Source: an uncultured Porphyromonadaceae bacterium (GTDB lineage: Bacteria > Bacteroidota > Bacteroidia > Bacteroidales > Muribaculaceae). From it: 64,000 nucleotides of DNA. Where the stretch lies: the NCBI GenBank assembly GCA_946553045.1, contig CAMNRO010000001.1, positions 62,001 to 126,000 of the forward strand. The letters run 5' to 3'. Shown here one piece after another: positions 54,208-61,101 of this stretch. The position numbers and the translations under genes are program-made. The notes beneath the pieces were generated by a model. That model saw nothing but the letters and a program-made list of their open reading frames with translations, did no database searches and was not told the DNA's origin. The stretch's first letter is position 1. Every line of letters starts with the position of its first letter.

Positions 54208-55968
54208 TTACCTCAGGTCCGGGCAGTCAAACCATAGTGTTCCGGCCGCCAATGCGGCAGAAGCCTCTGTCTTAGTAGTGCCGTCATAAGACGAATCGAA
54301 CGGCGACCGCCCCATGCCCCGCCACTGATAGCTTTTATAAAGCCCCATGGCGTCAAGCAGGGCCGAATATACATCTACCTGATTTATCTCAAAACCGCCA
54401 TGCCCGGCATATGCCGAGTTTATCAGTATCAGAGGCGTATGATTGTCGGAGTCTACATATGCATATGGTCCGTCAGCATCAATTTCGCGGCGGTGCGCAC
54501 CAAGCCCCTCGTGGTCGCCAACGATGGCTATCACAGTATCGTCGGCGTCAGGTCGCGACATTATATATGTCACAAAATCGGCAAGAGCGGCATCCACATA
54601 TGCCGTAACCTCCAGATAGTCGCGAAGCCACCGGGGATAATCTCCCTGCAAGGCCAAAGGCGAAAGACCGGGCGGCAATGTAAACGGATTGTGGCCCGAA
54701 TGCGTCACCACAAGCAAAAAGGCGTTCTCGCCTTCGGGCCACACCTCACCCTGCCTCATGCGCTCGGCACACCGGCCCAGAAGGCGATGGTCAAGAATAT
54801 CGACACCGTCGTGCCAGTCCATATCTTCGTCCTCATACCAGTCGTCGTGCATCAGAAGAGTGTCTATGCCAAGCGAAGCGGCAAATACAGCCTGATTCCA
54901 TGTCGACGGCAAATCGCAGCTCACAAGATAGGTAGAAGCGCCATGGTCCTTCATGGCCTTGGGCAGTGAATAGTAGTCAGCGCGTGCATGGTCCTTCACA
55001 AAAACCCCGCTACGCAGCGGATATCGGCCTGTCACATACAGAAGCTGACCGTCTATCGACCTGCCCGCACGTGCCTGCGTAAGCACATCTTTATTATAGT
55101 ACACGCGCGAGGTATCCTCGACGAGAGAATTGAGGAATGGCGTCACCTCACGACCCTCAATTTCGAGACCGACAGGCCATGACTCAAGCGACTCACACAG
55201 TATGAGCACAAGATTGCGCTTCGCCACACTGTCGGAGGGGCAATAGAGCGCAGTCGCGGCATCGTGGTCTTCAAACCACGCGCGGGCCTGAGCGAGTTCT
55301 TCGGGCGATGGCGCCGCATCTTTGGTCATTGCCTCATAAAGAAGCGGAAGAAATATGGTATATACAGGAGGCTGCACAGTCATGGCAGTGACATCGGCCG
55401 ACAGCTCGGCCATGCGGCAGCGGAAACCTCCTCTGGCTGCAAAAAAGATATAGTTCACGCCAGTCAGAGCAGCCAGAACTATCGCATATGCAACCGGATT
55501 ATAGCGGCATGACCGACGCACCAACCGGCACTGACACAAGCATGCCCCCGCAATAATAAGCGCAAAACCGATGTCGGCAAGCCTCATTCCCTCCACGACA
55601 CTGCCGCCAAAGCCCGCGAGGTTTGAAACAAGGCCATAGCTTGTCAGCGGAATATGGGTGTAATAGGTTCTGAAATAGATGATATTTGCCTCAAGCAACC
55701 CGGCCAGACCGATGAGGACTCCGCACTGCCAGCCCCATCGCCGCGTCAGTACCGAAGGGAGAGTGAATACTGTAGCCGCGGCAGGAAGAATAAAATAAAG
55801 AGAACGATAGCGCAGAAAAGGAGCAAAATCGCTGTCCATACACCAAAGCAAATCAAACCATAAGAAGATAAGCAATGTGGCCGACCACCATACCATATAC
55901 GACACCGGAGGCACCAATTCACGCAAAACTCCCAGAAACTTACAGCAACTTTTCGAGAGGGTAAGCAT
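54208..55968 (-). CDS. LtaS-like phosphoglycerol/phosphoethanolamine transferase (sulfatase fold)
   Basis: A 586-residue inner-membrane enzyme with about five N-terminal membrane helices (residues about 25-180) and a large periplasmic sulfatase-fold domain. Metal ligands are visible: Glu259 in LILCESLESWP, the HSGHNPF His pair, and VGDHEGLG. The nucleophile position reads GRSIDGQL (Ser304), where lipoteichoic acid synthases have Thr. In a Gram-negative host the product is probably a phospho-modified glycan or lipid, not teichoic acid (inference). Monocistronic; no clear promoter except a poor TGTCTTTG at 56013-56020. Confidence 0.85.
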   Translation of the reverse strand: MLTLSKSCCKFLGVLRELVPPVSYMVWWSATLLIFLWFDLLWCMDSDFAPFLRYRSLYFILPAAATVFTLPSVLTRRWGWQCGVLIGLAGLLEANIIYFRTYYTHIPLTSYGLVSNLAGFGGSVVEGMRLADIGFALIIAGACLCQCRLVRRSCRYNPVAYAIVLAALTGVNYIFFAARGGFRCRMAELSADVTAMTVQPPVYTIFLPLLYEAMTKDAAPSPEELAQARAWFEDHDAATALYCPSDSVAKRNLVLILCESLESWPVGLEIEGREVTPFLNSLVEDTSRVYYNKDVLTQARAGRSIDGQLLYVTGRYPLRSGVFVKDHARADYYSLPKAMKDHGASTYLVSCDLPSTWNQAVFAASLGIDTLLMHDDWYEDEDMDWHDGVDILDHRLLGRCAERMRQGEVWPEGENAFLLVVTHSGHNPFTLPPGLSPLALQGDYPRWLRDYLEVTAYVDAALADFVTYIMSRPDADDTVIAIVGDHEGLGAHRREIDADGPYAYVDSDNHTPLILINSAYAGHGGFEINQVDVYSALLDAMGLYKSYQWRGMGRSPFDSSYDGTTKTEASAALAAGTLWFDCPDLR

Positions 55969-56079
55969 TTATTTTCAAAAAATTAAGAGATTGTTTAAAA
56001 ACATCTGATAACAAAGACAGCGGACAATATCCAATTTCACGACAGTCTAAAAAAATTATCGGGCAAATTTACTACAATA

Positions 56080-56111
56080 TTTGGCTAAGAACAAAAAAAA
56101 TCGTACCTTTG
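56080..56111 (+). promoter_or_regulatory. Promoter of the rpsF operon
   Basis: TTTG (56080-56083) and TACCTTTG (56104-56111) are 20 bases apart. The leader to the rpsF ATG is about 35 bases and AT-rich with no obvious fold. Confidence 0.85.
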
Positions 56112-56153
56112 CAGCCGGAAAACAAAAACTCCACTTAATCAATTAATTATCAA

Positions 56154-56519
56154 ATGCAGTACGAAACCGTTTTCATTTTAACTCCCGTTTTGTCTGATGC
56201 TCAGATGAAGGAAGCGGTAGAAAAGTTTGCAAAGGTGCTCACCGACAACGGCGCATCGATTGTAAACACCGAGGAGTGGGGCCTGCGCAAGCTCGCTTAT
56301 CCCATTCAGAAAAAATCGACCGGCTTTTACAGCCTCATTGAGTTCGAAGCTGATCCTCAGGTAATCCGCAAGCTCGAAATCGCCTACCGTCGCGACGAGC
56401 GTGTACTCCGCTGGCTCACATTCCGTCAGGACAAATACGCAGCACAGTACGCCGCAAAGCGTCGTGCCCGCCGCGCCGCCCAGCCCCAAGCACAAACCGT
56501 AGAAACAAAGGAGGACTAA
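56154..56519 (+). CDS. rpsF: Small-subunit ribosomal protein S6
   Basis: A 121-residue S6 protein that binds S18 in the platform of the 30S subunit. It shows the family pattern [44 protein letters not shown] and [13 protein letters not shown]. The C-terminal tail is longer than in E. coli and basic ([10 protein letters not shown]). First gene of the conserved rpsF-rpsR-rplI operon. Confidence 0.97.
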   Translation: MQYETVFILTPVLSDAQMKEAVEKFAKVLTDNGASIVNTEEWGLRKLAYPIQKKSTGFYSLIEFEADPQVIRKLEIAYRRDERVLRWLTFRQDKYAAQYAAKRRARRAAQPQAQTVETKED

Positions 56520-56522
56520 CCC

Positions 56523-56792
56523 ATGGCACAGACTCAATCTGAAATCCGCTACCTCACTCCCATGTCGGTAGACGTGAAAAAGAAAAAATACTGCCGATTC
56601 AAACGCTTCGGCATCAACTTCATCGACTATAAGGATCCGGAATTCCTCAAGAAATTCCTCAACGAGCAGGGCAAAATCCTTCCCCGCCGTATCACCGGCA
56701 CTTCGCTGAAATTCCAGCGTCGTGTGGCTCAGGCCGTTAAGCGTGCCCGCCACCTGGCTCTCCTGCCCTACGTGACCGACCTGATGAAATAA
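56523..56792 (+). CDS. rpsR: Small-subunit ribosomal protein S18
   Basis: An 89-residue S18, partner of S6. It has the family core [61 protein letters not shown]. The start is 3 bases after the rpsF stop. The single Cys near KKKYC is the remnant zinc-type position; a full C4 motif is absent. Confidence 0.97.
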   Translation: MAQTQSEIRYLTPMSVDVKKKKYCRFKRFGINFIDYKDPEFLKKFLNEQGKILPRRITGTSLKFQRRVAQAVKRARHLALLPYVTDLMK

Positions 56793-56812
56793 CCCTTAAA
56801 GCCGGACAGAAT

Positions 56813-57253
56813 ATGAAAATCATACTCAAAGAAGACGTCAGCGGCCTTGGATACAAGGACGACGTTGTAGAAGTAAAAGACGGATACGGCCGCAACTACC
56901 TCATCCCCTACGGTAAAGCCGTTATCGCCACACCCTCGGCTCTCAAGGTTCTCGCTGAAAACCAGCGTCAGCGCGCCCACAAGCTCGCCAAAATCAAGGC
57001 CGACGCAGAAGCTCTCGCAGCTTCGCTCAAGGACGTGAAGCTCACCATCGGTGCCAAGACCAGCGCCACCGGCACTATCTTCGGCTCTGTAAACAGCATT
57101 CAGATTGCTGAAGCCCTCGAAAAACTCGGCTTCAACATCGACCGCAAGATTATCGAAATCGAACCCGTCAAGGAAGTTGGCGAATACACCGCTACCGTTA
57201 AACTTCACAAAGAAGTTACCGCACAGGTTCCCTTCGAAGTTATCGCTGAATAA
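56813..57253 (+). CDS. rplI: Large-subunit ribosomal protein L9
   Basis: A 146-residue L9 with the N-terminal 23S-binding domain (MKIILKEDVSGLGYKDDVVEVKDGYGRNYLIPYGKA), connecting helix and C-terminal domain (TIGAKTSATGTIFGSVNSIQIAEAL). Third gene of the operon, 20 bases after rpsR, ending at a terminator. Confidence 0.97.
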   Translation: MKIILKEDVSGLGYKDDVVEVKDGYGRNYLIPYGKAVIATPSALKVLAENQRQRAHKLAKIKADAEALAASLKDVKLTIGAKTSATGTIFGSVNSIQIAEALEKLGFNIDRKIIEIEPVKEVGEYTATVKLHKEVTAQVPFEVIAE

Positions 57254-57274
57254 TAGTCATAACATCATACCTAC

Positions 57275-57312
57275 GATTGGCCGTGGTCCTCGGACTGCGG
57301 CCGATTTTTTTT
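57275..57312 (+). terminator. Terminator of the rpsF operon
   Basis: GATTGGCCG..GGTCC and GGAC..CGGCCGATT form a stem with one G-U pair and a small internal mismatch, followed by a run of eight T. Confidence 0.85.
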
Positions 57313-57340
57313 GCCCGTATCAAAACATTCTGTACCTTTG
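57310..57340 (+). promoter_or_regulatory. Promoter of the RING/TerD-like gene
   Basis: TTTG (57310-57313) overlaps the T-run of the previous terminator, and TACCTTTG follows at 57333-57340, 19 bases apart. The start codon lies about 120 bases further on, leaving a long leader. Confidence 0.8.
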
Positions 57341-57359
57341 CAGGCGTTATAAAGACATA

Positions 57360-57422
57360 CAGCGGGCCAAGAACGACTTACTTCAAAAAATTTTCAGGAC
57401 TCAGTCGTTCAATTGCCCGCTG
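57360..57422 (+). promoter_or_regulatory. Two-tier hairpin in the leader of the RING/TerD-like gene
   Basis: Outer stem CAGCGGGC (57360-57367) pairs with GCCCGCTG (57415-57422). Inner stem GAACGACT (57371-57378) pairs with AGTCGTTC (57403-57410). Both are perfect 8-bp stems separated by small internal loops, with a 24-base apical loop. It fills the 5' untranslated region between promoter and ATG. Confidence 0.65.
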
Positions 57423-57465
57423 TTTACGTTAATTCGCAGAAAGGCATCGCAACCTGACGCTCAGA

Positions 57466-59730
57466 ATGACAAAGACTATGGATACAGCTCTTTTCAAAAC
57501 GGCATTCTCGGCTAACGCCATATTTATACCGGCCACACGCGCCGACATCGCTCCGTGCCAGGCCACTACTGTAGCAACGGCTTTCACTGCAGCCCTGGTG
57601 AAAATAGGATATACCGCAGACGAAAAGCTATTCCATGCCTTGTGCCATCTCTCCAACGAAGAAATAGCCGAAATAAACCTCGAAATAGAAAATATTCTCG
57701 GACTCAGGCTCAACTGGATGCCAATGATTCGCAACTGGCAGACTCCGGTCGAAACCGATTTCTACGACACTCTCATCGCGATGTTCGCAAATGTGCTTCC
57801 GGCCCTCAACGACATTCCGGGCACAACTCTGCCTTGCGGACATTTCATACCGGACGGCACCTTCCCACTTGAGCGGTATAACGGCTGCCCTCTGTGCGGA
57901 CGCACTTTCGCCGTATCAGACTATACATACACCGGACAAGGCACGAAACTTAAAACCCTCACCCTCTGGACCGAAACAGAGCTTCTCGAATATGAGTGCA
58001 CGCTCCTGAATTCGAAAACTCCGCTCGAAGGCACCCAGACAGAAGCGCTAAAAGTACTTTTGAACCATTTCGGCCTTCCCGAGGGCATCGACATAAAGGT
58101 ACGCGAAATCGCCGCTCTTGCATTTCTCTACCTCGCAGGCAAAGAGGACTATCGGCGCGCCGCCGATATTGTGAAAAGCCCGGCCGATATTCTACGCGCG
58201 CTCTGGTCTGAAAAAAGCGGCTCCGCACGAATTGTGAAACCAAAAGACATAGCGACGCGCGAAGCCGACAATGTCGGCTACCGCTGGCAGCCGGACTACG
58301 AAGAGCGCAAGGAACAAAAACGCATCGAAACAATCGAGAAGCTGAAGCTGAAATACAGCCGAGCAATGTGCCGCTTTGTTGCCAGACTGTTCGAGCAGAT
58401 GCCGATGGATGCCTGTGCCATGTGCGAAAACATGCACCCCGACCGCGGCATGTGGGTGCGGTTCATACGCGCACTGCGCCTTGCAGAGTATGGACGCCGA
58501 AACGACTTCCCGAAACTTCGCGAAGTCCTCGACCGATTCTATCGCGGCGACTACACCGTATGGGCCGGAGAGGTCGAGACTGCACTTTTGTCGAAAGACA
58601 CCGCCCGGGCTTTGCGACTGCTGTCGGAGCGGCCCGGAGCGTTCGCCCGGCGTCTGTTTGCTTCAATGCTGCACCTCGGTGCCACCCCTGTCCTCGAGGC
58701 ATTTGCCGTCGCGGGCGAACAAACCGACATCAGACTTCTGCTTACCGTCGACATGTATGCCGCCTACTGCCTTGACCCAGACAACGAACGCAGCGTCAGG
58801 CTTGCCGGAGGCTCTACGCACCTCATTCCTCCGAGCAAGTATCTCAAAGAGACACCAAAGGAGGAAATAGCCGCAATGACGGCCGGTGTCAAAGACGTAT
58901 GCGCAGCCCTCATAAGCCGCCATTTTGCGTCCAGAGGGAAAATAGGCGGAACGGTATATATACAGAAAGAGCTTTACGACATTCCGGTGCCCGTTGGCGA
59001 GCGCGCCCAGAGCAACTCAGGCGCATACTATCTTCCCCAGGGCTCGCGCATACCCGTCGAAGGCGACCACATACGCCTGTTCCTGCACTGGGGCGAAGGA
59101 CTGCCCGCACAGCACCTCGACATGGACCTCAGCGCCATAATCTCATATCCAGACCACACCGACGACTGCGCATATTACAATCTGTCGCCGGCGGGCGCCG
59201 TACACAGCGGCGATATCCAGTATATACCCGACCGGGTCGGCGCCGCCGAGTATATCGAGCTCGACATTCCGGCTCTCGAGAAAAACGGCGCCACTCATGT
59301 GGCATTCATCGCCAGCGCATATACCTCTGGCGGCGTAAGCCCCACGGCGAAAATCGGATGGATGGACTCCCGCAATCCGATGAAAGTAGACAATGAGACA
59401 GGAGTGGCGTTCGACCCCTCTACAGTCCAGTTCTCGACACGCCTCGACACCGAAACGCCTTACGATTCAATTGTCTTCGGCGTCCTCGACATAAAATCGC
59501 GTCAGGTGATATGGGCCGAGCTTCTCATAAAAGGCCAGATGGCCAGAAGCATAAGCATAACTCAGATTATGGCCCATGTCAGCAAGCTCGAAAACCGCAT
59601 GAGCATAGGCCGTCTCCTCGAAATACGGGCCAAGGCTCAGGGGCAGACCATAACGGGTCTCGCCGAAGAGGCCGACGAAGTTTTCACGACCGACACAGCT
59701 ACATTCGCACGCATAGCCACTCTTGTATAG
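57466..59730 (+). CDS. RING-finger plus TerD-like protein (MXAN_6230/SCO0854-type)
   Basis: A 754-residue cytoplasmic protein. Near residue 120 lies a compact treble-clef metal site, LPCGHFIPDGTFPLERYNGCPLCG (Cys124, His126, Cys141, Cys144), as in the bacterial RING-domain family named after MXAN_6230 and SCO0854. A long helical middle (about 170-490) follows. Residues about 530-690 resemble TerD: LDMDLSAII and GAVHSGDI followed by acidic strands (AAEYIELDIPAL). TerD domains bind calcium in tellurite/stress systems. The function is unproven; a stress or protein-modification role is inferred. It is monocistronic, with no ter genes nearby. A second Met at 57478 could be the start. Confidence 0.82.
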   Translation: MTKTMDTALFKTAFSANAIFIPATRADIAPCQATTVATAFTAALVKIGYTADEKLFHALCHLSNEEIAEINLEIENILGLRLNWMPMIRNWQTPVETDFYDTLIAMFANVLPALNDIPGTTLPCGHFIPDGTFPLERYNGCPLCGRTFAVSDYTYTGQGTKLKTLTLWTETELLEYECTLLNSKTPLEGTQTEALKVLLNHFGLPEGIDIKVREIAALAFLYLAGKEDYRRAADIVKSPADILRALWSEKSGSARIVKPKDIATREADNVGYRWQPDYEERKEQKRIETIEKLKLKYSRAMCRFVARLFEQMPMDACAMCENMHPDRGMWVRFIRALRLAEYGRRNDFPKLREVLDRFYRGDYTVWAGEVETALLSKDTARALRLLSERPGAFARRLFASMLHLGATPVLEAFAVAGEQTDIRLLLTVDMYAAYCLDPDNERSVRLAGGSTHLIPPSKYLKETPKEEIAAMTAGVKDVCAALISRHFASRGKIGGTVYIQKELYDIPVPVGERAQSNSGAYYLPQGSRIPVEGDHIRLFLHWGEGLPAQHLDMDLSAIISYPDHTDDCAYYNLSPAGAVHSGDIQYIPDRVGAAEYIELDIPALEKNGATHVAFIASAYTSGGVSPTAKIGWMDSRNPMKVDNETGVAFDPSTVQFSTRLDTETPYDSIVFGVLDIKSRQVIWAELLIKGQMARSISITQIMAHVSKLENRMSIGRLLEIRAKAQGQTITGLAEEADEVFTTDTATFARIATLV

Positions 59731-59848
59731 GCACTCCATTCCGGGGTGCCTCGACGCCCGCCATTGGCCGCATTGCATGCCGAAATTGCGCCAAATGAGC
59801 TTTTTTTTATTTTTTTCACATAGTCAATGCACTTTATACTCCAGATAA

Positions 59849-59868
59849 TTGTTACATTTACATAACAA
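59849..59868. promoter_or_regulatory. Inverted repeat upstream of the efflux operon, candidate operator
   Basis: TTGTTA and TAACAA arms are separated by 8 bases, 40 bases before the membrane-fusion protein ATG. No standard promoter is seen in the 177-base gap, so the element may mark a regulated start. Confidence 0.4.
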
Positions 59869-59907
59869 ATTCATCACAACCGAAATCATATTCCAATCTT
59901 CATAGTC

Positions 59908-61101
59908 ATGAAAAGGATAAACTCTGCCCAGATTCTGAAATCAAAAAAAGGCAAAACCGCAATAATAGCCATATTGGCACTTGCTGCAATAGCATTGGTT
60001 CTGTGGTTTATTTTCCGCCCGCGACCCGCCTCGGCCTCACTGCCGGTGGTGGAGGTAAGCCCCGTCACTACTTCCGACGTGAACGTCTACGGCGAATATG
60101 CCGGTCGTATCCGCGCACAGCAGTTCGTCGAAGTCCGCGCCCGCGTTGAGGGCTATCTTGAGAAAATGTTTTTCGAAGAAGGCACACACATAAACAAAGG
60201 CCAGACTATGTTCCTCATCGACCGCAAGGTCTACAAGGCTCTTGCCGAAAAAGCACGCGCCCAACTCAACAAGGCCCGCTCGAACGCCCTTAAAGCCGAG
60301 CGCGACCTTGCCCGCATACGGCCGCTCTATGAGCAGAACGCAGCATCGCAGCTCGACCTCGACAATGCCGAGGCCGCATACGAAAGCGCCAAAGCCGAAG
60401 AATCCGTAGCCGCCGCCGACCTCACCCAGGCCGAGCTCGTGCTGAGCTACACCACTGTAACCAGTCCTATTTCGGGCTATGTGAGCGAGCGCGTGGCCGA
60501 CATCGGCACCCTCGTAGGCCCCGGCGGCAAATCGCTCCTCGCCACTGTCGTAAAGAGCGACACCGTGCTCGTAGACTTCTCCATGACAGCGCTCGACTAT
60601 CTCAACAGCAAAAACCGCGATGTGAACATAGGTCATAAAAGCGAGTCGCGCCAGTGGGAGCCTTATGTCACGGTGACCCTTGCCGACGGTTCCGAGTATC
60701 CACTCAAGGGTCTCGTGGATTTCGCCTCGCCCCAGGTCGACCCGGCCACCGGCACATTCTCTGTCCGCGCCGAGATGCCCAACCCCGACCACGTGCTGCT
60801 TCCCGGTGAGTTCACCCGTGTGAAAGTGCTCAAGGACGTGCGCACAGATGCCATCGAAATACCCGCCAAGGCCATCGAAATAGAACGCGGCGGCGCGTAT
60901 ATCTATGTCGTGCGCCCCGACAGCGTCATCGAACGGCGCTTCGTCGAGACCGGTCCCGAAGCAGGAAACAATATTGTAATCGAGCGCGGCCTTTCCGCCG
61001 GCGAACATATAGTAACGGAGGGTTTCCATAAACTCCGCCACGGCATGAAAGTACTGCCTGTAATGGCTCAACCCGACACAACAAGCACCACACAGTTATG
61101 A
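59908..61101 (+). CDS. RND efflux periplasmic adaptor (membrane-fusion protein)
   Basis: A 397-residue AcrA/MexA-type adaptor linking an RND pump to an outer-membrane channel. It is anchored by an N-terminal helix (AIIAILALAAIALVLWFIF) and has no lipobox. Barrel-sandwich halves (GRIRAQQFVEVRARVEGYLEKMFFEEGTHINKGQ and SYTTVTSPISGYVSERVADIGTLV) flank a coiled-coil hairpin (about residues 100-165). The beta-barrel and membrane-proximal domains follow. Its stop overlaps the pump ATG (ATGA at 61098-61101). No outer-membrane factor is in the window; it may lie beyond the right edge. Confidence 0.94.
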   Translation: MKRINSAQILKSKKGKTAIIAILALAAIALVLWFIFRPRPASASLPVVEVSPVTTSDVNVYGEYAGRIRAQQFVEVRARVEGYLEKMFFEEGTHINKGQTMFLIDRKVYKALAEKARAQLNKARSNALKAERDLARIRPLYEQNAASQLDLDNAEAAYESAKAEESVAAADLTQAELVLSYTTVTSPISGYVSERVADIGTLVGPGGKSLLATVVKSDTVLVDFSMTALDYLNSKNRDVNIGHKSESRQWEPYVTVTLADGSEYPLKGLVDFASPQVDPATGTFSVRAEMPNPDHVLLPGEFTRVKVLKDVRTDAIEIPAKAIEIERGGAYIYVVRPDSVIERRFVETGPEAGNNIVIERGLSAGEHIVTEGFHKLRHGMKVLPVMAQPDTTSTTQL

